This document shows, in pieces, positions 51,307 through 59,877 of a stretch of 64,000 nt of DNA (within the stretch, counting starts at the first letter, position 1; each line of letters opens with the position of its first letter). The notes below the pieces were generated by a model. It worked only from the letters and a program-made list of their open reading frames with translations. It searched no databases and was not told the origin of the DNA. Made by a program: the position numbers and the translations under genes. Origin of the DNA: Thermoplasmata archaeon (lineage in GTDB: Archaea > Thermoplasmatota > DTKX01 > JAHFTX01); contig JAHFTX010000013.1 of NCBI GenBank assembly GCA_023265395.1, positions 1-64,000 on the forward strand, in the 5' to 3' direction.

Positions 51307-52653
51307 ATGGCACGCGCGCGGCCGGACCACCGGGTGGTCACCGACACCATCCACGGCACCCTCCGCCTCGAGGGTGTCACCCGTGCACTGCTCGACACCC
51401 CGCAGGTGCAGCGACTGAGCGGCATCCATCAGACGGGGCTCTCCTACCTGGTGTTCCCCGGGGCCAACCACACCCGCCTGGAGCACTCACTGGGTGCGTC
51501 CCACATCGCCGGTCAGATGGCCCGCGCCCTGCAGCTCTCGCCACAGGAGGAGACCTTGGCGGTCGCTGCCACGCTCTTGCACGACATCGGGCACGGTGCC
51601 TTCTCCCATACCCTCGAGTTCCTGATGGCCCAGGGTGGGATTGCCAACCACATGCAGGTGACGAAGGACATCATCCTCGGGCGCTACGACCCGCTGCCGC
51701 CCGGTCACGGAGGCGAGGCGGAAGGCCCTTCCGTCTCCGAGGTCCTTCGGGCGCATGACCTCGACCCTGCCGAGGTCGCCTCCCTGATCAGCGGTGACCT
51801 GCTCCATGACCAGCCGACGCTGGAGGACTTCGGCTCCGTCGATATCCATGAGCGCGACGAGACCGACCCACCGGACCGGGGGATGCGCTTGCGCCTCCTG
51901 GCGCATCTGGTGCACAGCCCCATCGATGCCGACCAGATCGATTATCTGCTGCGCGACAGCCACTATACCGGTGTCGCCCACGGGGTGATCGACAAGGAGC
52001 GCCTAGTCTCGACGCTCCTCTCGGCAGGTGATCGTGTGGTGGTCCACCGCAACGGCCTCCCCGCCGTCGAGGGGATGATCATGGCGCGAGCGCTGATGTA
52101 CAGCAGTGTCTACTTCCACAAGACCGTGCGGATCGCCGAGGTGATGCTGTGCCGTGCCGTCGCGGCGCTCCCGACGATGCCCCCGGTCCACCGCCTCAAT
52201 GACGCTGACCTGTGGCAGCTGCTCCTGACGGCCCAGGGGTTGCCCCAACGACTTGCCCTCTCACTACGGTACCGACGGCTCTACAAGCGTGTGCTCGCGG
52301 TGACCCGGGCCGAGCTCGGGTCCGATGGGCTGCAGCGACTCGAGGCGATGCGCGACCCCCAGCGGCGCGCCGCGATGGAGGCAGAGTTGGCCGACCGCGC
52401 GGGTGTGGGGCCCGGCGAGGTCTTCATCGACACCCCCCACCTCGAGTGGGTCGTGGATACCCCTCGCACGCAGCAGGTCCAAGTGGGCATCTTCGACCCC
52501 GACCAACAGGTGACGGTGCCCCTGTCCAAGTTGAGCGCCGTGGCCAAGGTGCTCTCGGCGCGAGAGGTACCGGAGTGGTCCCTGATGGTCGCTGCCCATC
52601 CACGAGCAGCCGCGGCGGTCAGGACAGTCGCCGCCAAGGTGCTCTGGGGCTGA
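51307..52653 (+). CDS. HD-domain phosphohydrolase (SAMHD1/dGTPase-like)
   Basis: 448 residues from ATG 51307. Early HTRLEHSLGASHIAGQMA and LLHDIGHGAFSHTLE give the H...HD...D metal ligands of the HD fold (His-Asp near 93-94); IDADQIDYLLRDSHYTGV supplies the last Asp. The order and spacing match dNTP triphosphohydrolases and their archaeal relatives. Substrate could be dNTPs or other phosphoesters. It ends 10 bases before the convergent next gene. Confidence 0.85.
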   Translation: MARARPDHRVVTDTIHGTLRLEGVTRALLDTPQVQRLSGIHQTGLSYLVFPGANHTRLEHSLGASHIAGQMARALQLSPQEETLAVAATLLHDIGHGAFSHTLEFLMAQGGIANHMQVTKDIILGRYDPLPPGHGGEAEGPSVSEVLRAHDLDPAEVASLISGDLLHDQPTLEDFGSVDIHERDETDPPDRGMRLRLLAHLVHSPIDADQIDYLLRDSHYTGVAHGVIDKERLVSTLLSAGDRVVVHRNGLPAVEGMIMARALMYSSVYFHKTVRIAEVMLCRAVAALPTMPPVHRLNDADLWQLLLTAQGLPQRLALSLRYRRLYKRVLAVTRAELGSDGLQRLEAMRDPQRRAAMEAELADRAGVGPGEVFIDTPHLEWVVDTPRTQQVQVGIFDPDQQVTVPLSKLSAVAKVLSAREVPEWSLMVAAHPRAAAAVRTVAAKVLWG

Positions 52654-52663
52654 GCCCTCAACC

Positions 52664-53263
52664 TCAGTCGGTGAAGGTCTCGCCCTGCTCGTAGTTGGCC
52701 TTGATGTGCTTGATGAGGAGCTCGCGGTTGCGCCGAAGGTGACTCTCGTACCAGACCTTGACGACGTCGGCCATGACTTCCCACAGCTTGTCGACCTTGA
52801 CCTTCGAGACGGGTTGGTCGTAGAGGATGTTCTGCGCAAAGATGCGCTTCCATCCCGAATACTTGTAGTAGTGCTCCCCGTCGCAGTACTGGAAGACCAT
52901 CCGAAGATGGACCGTCTTCTCCACGTTGTAGAACCAGACCTTGATCGAATCCCCAGTGCGGCCCTCGGCCTGCGTCTTGTCGGTCAGCGAGACCTCGCTG
53001 ACCGCTGAGAAGTCGAATCCCTCCTTGAAGCTCCACTCATCGGGGTACTTGCCGTGCTGGAAGGAAGCGAAGACCCCCGGGGATGGCTCCAGGACGAAGT
53101 GGACCTTGATTCGGTCGAAACGGATCCAGAAGTTCCAGCAGTACTCGAGGACGGAGCGGACGATCTCGGCGCGGGCGATATCGACCTTCTGGACGTCTTG
53201 GACGATGCTCCCCTGGAGGCCTGCAAGCTCCTTGTCGAGCTTGGAAAACAAGTCCTTCTCCAT
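52664..53263 (-). CDS. Conserved-looking protein of unknown function
   Basis: 199 residues from ATG 53263; the frame stays open upstream through the tRNA but a TATA box at 53295-53303 rules that out. The chain is soluble, with an N-terminal helix (MEKDLFSKLDKELAGLQG) and a beta-rich centre rich in aromatic residues (YCWNFWIRFDRIKVHFVLEP, then DGEHYYKYSGWKRIFA) and a helical C-terminus. No motif I recognise. It may bind a ligand or RNA, but that is a guess. Confidence 0.72.
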   Translation of the reverse strand: MEKDLFSKLDKELAGLQGSIVQDVQKVDIARAEIVRSVLEYCWNFWIRFDRIKVHFVLEPSPGVFASFQHGKYPDEWSFKEGFDFSAVSEVSLTDKTQAEGRTGDSIKVWFYNVEKTVHLRMVFQYCDGEHYYKYSGWKRIFAQNILYDQPVSKVKVDKLWEVMADVVKVWYESHLRRNRELLIKHIKANYEQGETFTD

Positions 53264-53294
53264 GCCAACCAACGGTGGCGCATCAGTCGGTTCG

Positions 53295-53303
53295 GTTAAA
53301 TAC
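53295..53303 (-). promoter_or_regulatory. TATA box of the 199-residue unknown gene
   Basis: AAGTATTTAACC on the minus strand predicts a start near 53272, about ten bases before the ATG. Confidence 0.6.
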
Positions 53304-53383
53304 TTAAGCCCAGCCGTAGGCGGTCTGCGAAGGGCCTGCAGGGCCGAGGCCATCGGAGGCCCTGATCCCCCAAGGAGTGGGAG

Positions 53384-53465
53384 CGCGGAGGCGGGGATTC
53401 GAACCCCGGCGGGAGAACCCACAGGATTAGCAATCCTGCGCCATACCAGGCTTGGCTACCTCCGC
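53384..53465 (-). tRNA. tRNA-Ser(GCT)
   Basis: 82 bases. Acceptor GCGGAGG pairs with CCTCCGC, discriminator G. Anticodon stem CAGGA/TCCTG encloses loop TTGCTAA, anticodon GCT. The variable arm TGGGTTCTCCC forms a class II stem, and the T arm is CGGGG-TTCGAAT-CCCCG. No intron and no encoded CCA. It reads AGC/AGU serine codons. Confidence 0.95.
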
Positions 53466-53494
53466 GCGCGGCGGCGCGCCCATGGGGGGCCGGG

Positions 53495-53504
53495 GTATAA
53501 AATC
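53495..53504 (-). promoter_or_regulatory. TATA box of tRNA-Ser(GCT)
   Basis: GATTTTATAC on the minus strand lies about 35 bases upstream of the tRNA, predicting a start near 53474. The element also reads TATAAAAT on the plus strand, but no plus-strand gene follows. Confidence 0.6.
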
Positions 53505-53538
53505 GACCACCCGCGGCAGCATCCTGCGCTCTTGGAGC

Positions 53539-55932
53539 TCACTGGATGCGGTCGAGGGAGAAGGAGCCGATGTTGAGCCCCTTCTTGGTGTACTGGTACT
53601 GAATCCACGAGCGCGATTGCGCATCGCCGACGCCTTGGACCATCAGGAATGTCTTGATCCCGTCCGTCTTGAACTCGATGGCGCCGTCCATGAAATGACC
53701 CAGCGCCTGGATCTCCTGATCCGAGTGCATCCCTTTGTCGAGGACATAGAACGCCACTGCCTTGCGCCGCTTGGCCATGCCGGTGAGCACCTGCAGGAAA
53801 CGATAGGTGGTCTGCGGCTCGGAGTAGGTGATCAGCGTGCTCACCGAACGGACCGCCATGCGGTAGGTCTTGTGCCCCGCCTCGATGAAGTGCTTGTGAA
53901 AGGTCTCGACGGCCTTGTTGATGGCCTTGTAGTCGGTCGGCGACTCGACGCAGATGACGTTGGGGTCATCCTCCTCGATGCCCATCGACATGCTATAGAC
54001 GTCGACGTATTTGATCAGCCCCTGCTTCTCGAGCTCCTCGACCTCGGGGAGCATGGGCTTCATCTCCTCGCGCAGGTCCGTCGGCGAGCAGTCGGTGGTG
54101 ATCACCAAGGCGGGGATGCCCTTGTGGACCCCGGCCGCCAGGAAGTTGTCGCACATCGTCTCCTTGCCGATGAAGGGGGGCCCCATCACCAGCACTTGCC
54201 GACCAAAGGGGATACCCCCGTAGAGCAGGTCATCCAGCCGGCTGTTGCCCGTGCGCGCCTTCTCCTCCTCGAACTCAGCGCGGCGCATCTCGACGCGCGC
54301 ATCGAGCTCGCCCTTGACCAGCGCTTCCTCGCGGGCCGCCAGCTCGGTCTCCTTCTGCCGCAGCATCGACTCGCGCTGCTTGACCTCCTCCTTGGCGGCG
54401 TCGAGCTCCAACTGGACGTCCTGCAGCCGCTTCTTGAGGCGGAGGTCGGCCTGCGTGCCGCCTTCCCGGGCCGCCTCGGCGGTGCGACGTAGTTCCTCCT
54501 CGAGGACCTTCTCACGGTGAGTCAGCTCCGCGTCGCGACGTGCCACCTCCTTCTCCTTGAACTTCAAGGGCTCGTGGATCCCCTGGATCTCCCGCTCCTT
54601 GTCGGCGACGATGGCCTTGAGGCGACTGATTTCGGTCTGGAGGGTGATCATCCCCTCGGTGCCGTCCGAAGCGATTGCAGCCTGCGCTGCCCGGAGCTCT
54701 GACTCCCGGGCTTCCAGCTGTGCGCGCTGCAGCTTGAGCTGCTCAGTCTGGTCGGCCATCTGCGACTGCAGCTCGGCGACCGCGACGCTCTCGGGTGCCG
54801 ACTCCCCCCGGCCCTTGCCCGACTCCTTGAGCTTCTTCTCACGGGCCTTGAGCTCCTCGTCCTTCTTCTTGAGGGCGATCGCTGCTCGGCGGATCTCCTC
54901 CTCCTTCTGGGCCAGCTCCCGCTTGATGTCCTGGATGACCTTGTCGTCCTTGAGTTTCTTGCGGATCTCGGTCTCGAGGCCTCGAATCTTCTCCTTGATC
55001 AGCTGCTCCCGTTCGAGCAACCGCTGCTCGCGGGTGACGAGGTCCTCGCGTTGCTTCTTGAGCTCCTCCTCGAGCGCCTTGACCATCCTGAGGTCGACCA
55101 GGTTGCCCTTGGAGAGTTCCTCGAACTTGGCCGTCAGCTCCGCTTCGCGGCTGGTCAGGCGTGCCTGCATCACCCCGATGTCGCCCTCGGCCTTGAGACG
55201 ACCCTCCATCTCCTTGTCGAGGGCCTCGCGGATGTTCTTGAGCTCCTCCTCCTGCTTGCGCTGCTGCAGGGTGGTGAGGTACTTCATCATCGCCACCGAC
55301 CCCTTCTTGACGCTCTGGAGCTCCTTTTCGGCCTCCTCGCGCTCGGTGCCTGCGCGGGCCAGTTCTTCCTGAAGGTCCTTGATCATCTCATCGCGCTCGG
55401 CAAGGTCCTCGGTCCGTGCTCCGCTGGCGCTGGGGGCGGCCTTGGCTCGCTCGAGCTCCCCCTTGAGGGAGGCCATCTCCTCCTGCAGCCGGGCGACTTT
55501 TGCCTCCTTGGCCTCGACGCTCTCCCGCAGCGATGCCAGCTCCACTCCGCTGGAGGGCCCACCGCCCGTCTCATGGAGCCGCTTGAAGTCCTTGCGCAGC
55601 TTGTCGATCTCGCGCTCGTACTTGATCCGCGTCAGCGCGATGGTGTTCTTCATCTTCTTGGCGTACTCGTTCTTGATACGGTTGAGCTCCTCTTCCTTGG
55701 CCTCAAGGGTCGCCAGAAGGTCCCCGCCATCCTGCAGGCGGATGCGCAGCGTGTCGATCTCTCGCTGGCGCTCCTGCAGCTGCTCCTCGAGCGCCGCGCG
55801 CCGCTGTTGTTCCTCCTCGAGGGCTTCCGCCAGTTCCTGGGGGTCGTCGAGGTTGTACCGCGTCGAGGCCTCGTGCTCACCGATGATGTCGATGTAGCGC
55901 TGCACCACCGAGGGGAGCTCCGTAGGTGCCAT
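53539..55932 (-). CDS. Long coiled-coil protein with C-terminal KaiC-like ATPase domain
   Basis: 797 residues from ATG 55932. Residues about 30-555 are an almost unbroken charged coiled coil (Glu/Lys/Arg/Leu heptads, for example EELNRIKNEYAKKMKNT and KKKDEELKAREKKLKE). Residues 563-797 are a RecA/KaiC domain opening SRLDDLLYGGIPFGRQVLVMG; its P-loop is GPPFIGKET, lacking the usual Thr/Ser after GK-x. VITTDCSP and the late FYVLDKGMHS strand match the fold. The shape suggests an SMC-like or scaffold ATPase on a long arm; partner unknown. It is the last of three minus-strand genes with ATPase domains. Confidence 0.8.
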   Translation of the reverse strand: MAPTELPSVVQRYIDIIGEHEASTRYNLDDPQELAEALEEEQQRRAALEEQLQERQREIDTLRIRLQDGGDLLATLEAKEEELNRIKNEYAKKMKNTIALTRIKYEREIDKLRKDFKRLHETGGGPSSGVELASLRESVEAKEAKVARLQEEMASLKGELERAKAAPSASGARTEDLAERDEMIKDLQEELARAGTEREEAEKELQSVKKGSVAMMKYLTTLQQRKQEEELKNIREALDKEMEGRLKAEGDIGVMQARLTSREAELTAKFEELSKGNLVDLRMVKALEEELKKQREDLVTREQRLLEREQLIKEKIRGLETEIRKKLKDDKVIQDIKRELAQKEEEIRRAAIALKKKDEELKAREKKLKESGKGRGESAPESVAVAELQSQMADQTEQLKLQRAQLEARESELRAAQAAIASDGTEGMITLQTEISRLKAIVADKEREIQGIHEPLKFKEKEVARRDAELTHREKVLEEELRRTAEAAREGGTQADLRLKKRLQDVQLELDAAKEEVKQRESMLRQKETELAAREEALVKGELDARVEMRRAEFEEEKARTGNSRLDDLLYGGIPFGRQVLVMGPPFIGKETMCDNFLAAGVHKGIPALVITTDCSPTDLREEMKPMLPEVEELEKQGLIKYVDVYSMSMGIEEDDPNVICVESPTDYKAINKAVETFHKHFIEAGHKTYRMAVRSVSTLITYSEPQTTYRFLQVLTGMAKRRKAVAFYVLDKGMHSDQEIQALGHFMDGAIEFKTDGIKTFLMVQGVGDAQSRSWIQYQYTKKGLNIGSFSLDRIQ

Positions 55933-55967
55933 CGTCTTCGTCCTGCCCCTGACGGTTGTCGGCGGGG

Positions 55968-55977
55968 ATGATAAAGG
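55968..55977 (-). promoter_or_regulatory. TATA box of the coiled-coil/KaiC gene
   Basis: CCTTTATCATC on the minus strand predicts a start near 55946 and a leader of about 14 bases, so this gene can be expressed apart from its upstream neighbours. Confidence 0.5.
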
Positions 55978-56010
55978 TAGAGGCGGCCACCGAGGGCGCT
56001 GCCGCCGTGG

Positions 56011-56793
56011 TTACATGTGGGTGATGCCCTGGAGCAGCTTGAAACGTCCGTCGAGGATGTTGTAGAGGTATTTGGGCTGCTTGATCTTGACGCCCGAGAG
56101 CTTGTCGAGGGAGATCTGGCCCAGGAACACCATACCGCCGCCGAACTCCTTGAGGGAGACGACCCCGCCGACCAGATGGTCGAGGTCGGTCCCCGACTTG
56201 TTCCAGACTATCAGCAGGTTAGCCTTGGCGCTCTCGCAGAGGTCCTTGTGGAGCAGCTGGATGAGGCTCTCCTCGCTGATTCCGAACTTGGCGCAGACCT
56301 TGTCGACGCGGTTGATCACCACCAGGCACTTCTTGGGGAAGATCTCCTCGACGCCCTTGTAGACGACCCGAAGTTCATCATGGGGAGTGGTGCCAAGCAA
56401 CTGCTCAAGGCGCGTGGTGTCGATCGAGAAGGCAGAGGTGTGGTACCCCGGGGGCGGCGGAGGCGGGATGCTGCTGCCCTTGTCTCCAAGGATGGAATCG
56501 AGCAGGTCCCGCGCCGACTGAGGTGCAGGCCCTGCTGTCAGGGGTGGTGGCGCAGTCCCGCCGGATGCACCGAGCACGCGGCGGTCCCGCTCATCGGCGA
56601 CCTGCAACCAGGGGTACTTGGAGTAAAGCGGCTCGTTTGGGCCACGTGTGCCGACGTAGAAGATTCGGTCCGGAGCAGCGGTAGCGGTCGCCACCTGCAG
56701 CGCGAAGGTCGTCTTGCCCGTGCGGGGCCGACCCCGGACCAGCAGCGAGTGCCCAGCGTCACCGGAGTAGTACTGGGCGACTTCAGGTGGGAT
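56011..56793 (-). CDS. Half-length KaiC-like paralogue, start codon unresolved
   Basis: About 260 residues. The first GTG (56694) lies after the Walker A loop; in frame upstream is IPPEVAQYYSGDAGHSLL then GRPRTGKTTFALQ, aligned with the N-terminal half of the 503-residue protein at 6.4 kb (LPPEVAEFF...GQAGTGKTT). No ATG/GTG/TTG is present back to the TAA near 56855. ATC 56793 is used only to mark the conserved region; GGGAGGA at 56816-56822 suggests initiation just after it. Walker B is CLVVINR, without the usual Asp. A Pro/Ser-rich insert replaces part of domain 1. It ends LYNILDGRFKLLQGI, so the second domain is absent. Confidence 0.68.
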   Translation of the reverse strand: MPPEVAQYYSGDAGHSLLVRGRPRTGKTTFALQVATATAAPDRIFYVGTRGPNEPLYSKYPWLQVADERDRRVLGASGGTAPPPLTAGPAPQSARDLLDSILGDKGSSIPPPPPPGYHTSAFSIDTTRLEQLLGTTPHDELRVVYKGVEEIFPKKCLVVINRVDKVCAKFGISEESLIQLLHKDLCESAKANLLIVWNKSGTDLDHLVGGVVSLKEFGGGMVFLGQISLDKLSGVKIKQPKYLYNILDGRFKLLQGITHM

Positions 56794-56848
56794 CGAAAGG
56801 CGTTGACCTTCGGTCGTCCTCCCACCCCGTCCCTGCCACGAAGCACCC

Positions 56849-56858
56849 CCTATATCTT
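56849..56858 (-). promoter_or_regulatory. TATA box of the half-KaiC gene
   Basis: AAGATATAGG on the minus strand, overlapping the end of the STAND gene, predicts a start near 56825. The in-frame stop TAA lies just upstream, so the coding start must fall between about 56820 and 56793. Confidence 0.5.
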
Positions 56859-59595
56859 ATGTTCGGGGGTCACGCTCTCTCCCTGCGCCAAGGTCTGGCA
56901 TGGTCCTCGGTGGCGCGCGTCCTCGCCCAGCCGCGTCGATTCGCGCAAGGTAGGCGGCCGCGCCCACCTTCTCGAACCACCTTCGGGCCGCGTGCTGCAA
57001 CGCGTCGGCGACCGCGTCAGGGGATCCCTGGGGGGGCAGCTCGCACACCCTCGTCACATCGTTCGATCCCATGAGGGTCGCCTTGAGGAAGGGTGCCGTC
57101 GCCTCCGGCGTTGCCCGCAACAGACGCGATCCTGTCCAGAGGGCGTAGCCGAGGTCGTAGGGGGTGCCCACGGTGGAGAAGAGGTGCAAGGCGGTCGCCA
57201 GTTCGGTCCCCAAGGAGGAGACCTTGGCCTCAGCGGAATCGGCCATCGCCAGGGCGAGGTGGACGTACGCAAGCCCATGGTCGTCACCGATTCGCCCGAA
57301 GACCTTGGCGCTCTGAGCGAGCAGTTCCCGGCCCTCCTCGATCCGGCCTTGGGCGATCCGCACCTCTCCCAGACTATGATGGAGCGGTCCGACCAGCTCC
57401 ATGAACCCCAGGTCCCCGAGGATGAGCATCCCCTTGGTGAAGGCCTCGGCAGCGCCGTCGAGGTCCCCGCGTTCGCGGAGCACCTCCCAGCCGAGGGCGT
57501 TGTAGGCGCGCACCTGCTCGAAGGGGTTATCGACCTGCTTGAGGGTCTGCAGGGATGATTGGAAGCACTGTTCGGCAGCCTCGAGGTCGCCCCGCTGACT
57601 GAAGATCCGCCCTAGCTCGATGTAGGTCGAGGCGATGATGTCCTTGTCGTCGGCCTGCTCTGCGACCTCCAGCGCCGCCTTGCATTGTTCCTCAGCGGTG
57701 CCCAGATCCCCCATGCGCCAGGCGACGCGGCCCAGGCCGTAGCGGGCCTCGGCCTCGCCGGCAGGGTCATGCAATCGCTTGCTGATGGTCAGGCAGCGCT
57801 CGAAATCCTGCCGGGCGAGGTCCCACCGGTTGCGCTTCTGACGGATCCAGCCGATGTTCCACAAGGAACGCAGCTGGTCTGCCTCGTCCTCCTGTAGTTC
57901 GAAGGCTGATTGGAACGCCTCGAGGGCCTCCTCGCTGTTGCCCTGAAGGTCGAGGATCCGTCCCTGCAGCTCCAACAGCGCTGCTTGCGCGGGGCGCTCG
58001 AGGGCTCCCAGCTGCACCAGCCGGATGAGGTCGAGGAATTCGTCGAGGTAGCCCTTGCTGATCAGCTCCCATCCCTGGGAGATGACCACCTCGGCCGCTT
58101 GCCGGTCCAGGTGGGCGCGCACCAGGTGGTAGAGTCGCTCGAAGGTCGCTCGGTGCCCCTCGAGCGCAGCGTAATACTCGACGGCGCGCGCATGGAGTTC
58201 CTCGCGGTGGCGCGGCGTCAGACGGGAGAGGAAGAACTCACGGATGAAGTCATGCAGGTCGAACACGTCGTCGGCGACGCGTTGCAAGAGGGCACGGTTG
58301 ACCAAGCCGGCCAAGGTCTCGTAGCTCAGGCTCGGGTCGATGAAGAGCGCGCGGCTGTGCACCGGATACCGGTAGACGGAGGCGACTTCGAGCAGCCGCT
58401 TCTCCTGAGGGGTCAGCCGGGAGAAGATCTCCTCCTCGATGTAGCGGTGGATGTTGAGGTCCCGGCCCTGCTCGATGCCTTCGCGCTGGACCAGCTCGAG
58501 CGCCAGCGGATGGCCCTCGGTGAAGAGGTAGGCCTGCTCCCCCAGCTCGGGAGGCAGGTTGCGCGAGCGCAGCAGCTCTTCGGTACCCTCGCGATCGAGA
58601 CCGACCAGCCGCAGCTCCGCGACCGCATTCTTGACGATGACCTCTCGGCGGTCGTAGAAGAGCATCGGGTGGCGGCTGATGGCGATCAGCTGCACCCCCG
58701 CACCCCGGGGAAGCAGTTCGACGAGCAGCATGAGCACCTGGAGCACTGCCGAGCCGACCTTGTGGAGGTCGTCGAAGACGAGCAACAGCTGTACCGCGGG
58801 CAGTTCCTCGACCAGCAGGGGTGCAACGTCGGCCAGGTCGATGCTGGGGGTGCCCTCGAGGTAGGTGCGAAGCTTGCGGTGCCCCTCGCGGGCGAGCGCC
58901 TTGGAGATCGGGGTGAGGACGCTGCGGGGAGTGTCCCATTCGTGGAATCGCACCCACACCACCGGGACGGAAGTCTTGAGTTCCTCGACGAAGCGAGCGA
59001 CCAGCGCCGTCTTGCCGATGCCGGCGATGCCATAGACGGCGATGATGGGGTGGGTCTTGGCCCACTTATGCATCCGCTCGAGTTCCCGACGTCGCCCGAC
59101 GAAGCGCTCGACGATCGGTGCGGCCTCTCCGAGGTCGGGCACCTCCTCGACGCGGCGGGACGCCAGCGCGCGCCAGTCGAACACCCTCTTGTCGTCGATG
59201 TCCCGGGCGACCTCGACCAGGCGCAGCGTCTCGCCGACGAGCTTGCCCACATCGAGGGCGGGGGACTCGACCGAGGTGCCATCCTGCTGGATGACCGTCA
59301 CGACGATCGTCCGCATCGCCTGCTCGACCTGCTGGGCCTTCTCGATCCCCTCACGGGTGAGGAAGTAGACCTTGCGACGTTCCCGCAGCCCGCGCACCCG
59401 GGCCTGCTTCTCGTTGACGAGATCCTTGGTGCGCATGCGCTTGAGCGCACGGGAGACGTAGTCCTGCCCGGAGCCGATGGCGCGGCCGATGCCATACTGC
59501 GTGACATCGATGGGGACTTCATAGTCGTCCTCGTAACGGACCTGGCCCAGCAACTGGACGAGGATCCGCTCCTCGGCGGTGAAGTAGGTCCCCAC
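56857..59595 (-). CDS. STAND-type NTPase with N-terminal winged helix and C-terminal TPRs
   Basis: 912 residues from GTG 59595, with GGAGG eight bases upstream and a TATA box before that; further upstream the frame is not protein-like. Order: winged-helix domain (YFTAEERILVQLLGQVRYEDDYEV, GIGRAIGSGQDYVSRALKRM, residues 1-90), a linker, NACHT/NB-ARC-like ATPase with Walker A GIAGIGKTA (about 188-196) and Walker B LLLVFDDLHKV, then a helical region and at least six TPRs from about 570 on. This is the MalT/GutR-like layout of signal-responsive regulators. The inducer is unknown. The trio downstream could be its targets or partners. Confidence 0.85.
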   Translation of the reverse strand: MGTYFTAEERILVQLLGQVRYEDDYEVPIDVTQYGIGRAIGSGQDYVSRALKRMRTKDLVNEKQARVRGLRERRKVYFLTREGIEKAQQVEQAMRTIVVTVIQQDGTSVESPALDVGKLVGETLRLVEVARDIDDKRVFDWRALASRRVEEVPDLGEAAPIVERFVGRRRELERMHKWAKTHPIIAVYGIAGIGKTALVARFVEELKTSVPVVWVRFHEWDTPRSVLTPISKALAREGHRKLRTYLEGTPSIDLADVAPLLVEELPAVQLLLVFDDLHKVGSAVLQVLMLLVELLPRGAGVQLIAISRHPMLFYDRREVIVKNAVAELRLVGLDREGTEELLRSRNLPPELGEQAYLFTEGHPLALELVQREGIEQGRDLNIHRYIEEEIFSRLTPQEKRLLEVASVYRYPVHSRALFIDPSLSYETLAGLVNRALLQRVADDVFDLHDFIREFFLSRLTPRHREELHARAVEYYAALEGHRATFERLYHLVRAHLDRQAAEVVISQGWELISKGYLDEFLDLIRLVQLGALERPAQAALLELQGRILDLQGNSEEALEAFQSAFELQEDEADQLRSLWNIGWIRQKRNRWDLARQDFERCLTISKRLHDPAGEAEARYGLGRVAWRMGDLGTAEEQCKAALEVAEQADDKDIIASTYIELGRIFSQRGDLEAAEQCFQSSLQTLKQVDNPFEQVRAYNALGWEVLRERGDLDGAAEAFTKGMLILGDLGFMELVGPLHHSLGEVRIAQGRIEEGRELLAQSAKVFGRIGDDHGLAYVHLALAMADSAEAKVSSLGTELATALHLFSTVGTPYDLGYALWTGSRLLRATPEATAPFLKATLMGSNDVTRVCELPPQGSPDAVADALQHAARRWFEKVGAAAYLARIDAAGRGRAPPRTMPDLGAGRERDPRT

Positions 59596-59628
59596 GCCCG
59601 ACCCCTCCGGAGCCACCCAAGGAAGGAC

Positions 59629-59636
59629 GATTAAGG
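59629..59636 (-). promoter_or_regulatory. TATA-like element of the STAND gene
   Basis: CCTTAATC on the minus strand predicts a start near 59606, just before the GTG at 59595. The remaining divergent gap to 59878 shows no other gene. Confidence 0.45.
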
Positions 59637-59877
59637 TTGCGACCATCCGGAGCCGCACCTCGGCAGCCCTGCGGACGGTGACCGCATCGGCCTTGCGTGG
59701 GGGCAAGTTCTTTCCCCCACCGGCTGCTGCTCGCGCGAGCGGCCGGGTGGGCTGACGACTGGTGGGACCATCCTGGCGAAGCGCAGTGGCAGGACCAGAC
59801 GACGACCGAGCGTCACGGACGACGCACCGTCCCCCGGCGCCGCCACTGTGGAGCCCCCCCTGGCGCGCCGCGCGCCG

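Noticed and set aside
53495-53504. Plus-strand TATA box TATAAAAT
   Set aside because: No plus-strand gene follows; on the minus strand it is correctly placed for tRNA-Ser(GCT).
57910-59634. 574-codon plus-strand frame opposite the STAND gene
   Set aside because: No start signal and no motif, while the minus-strand frame has Walker motifs and TPRs.
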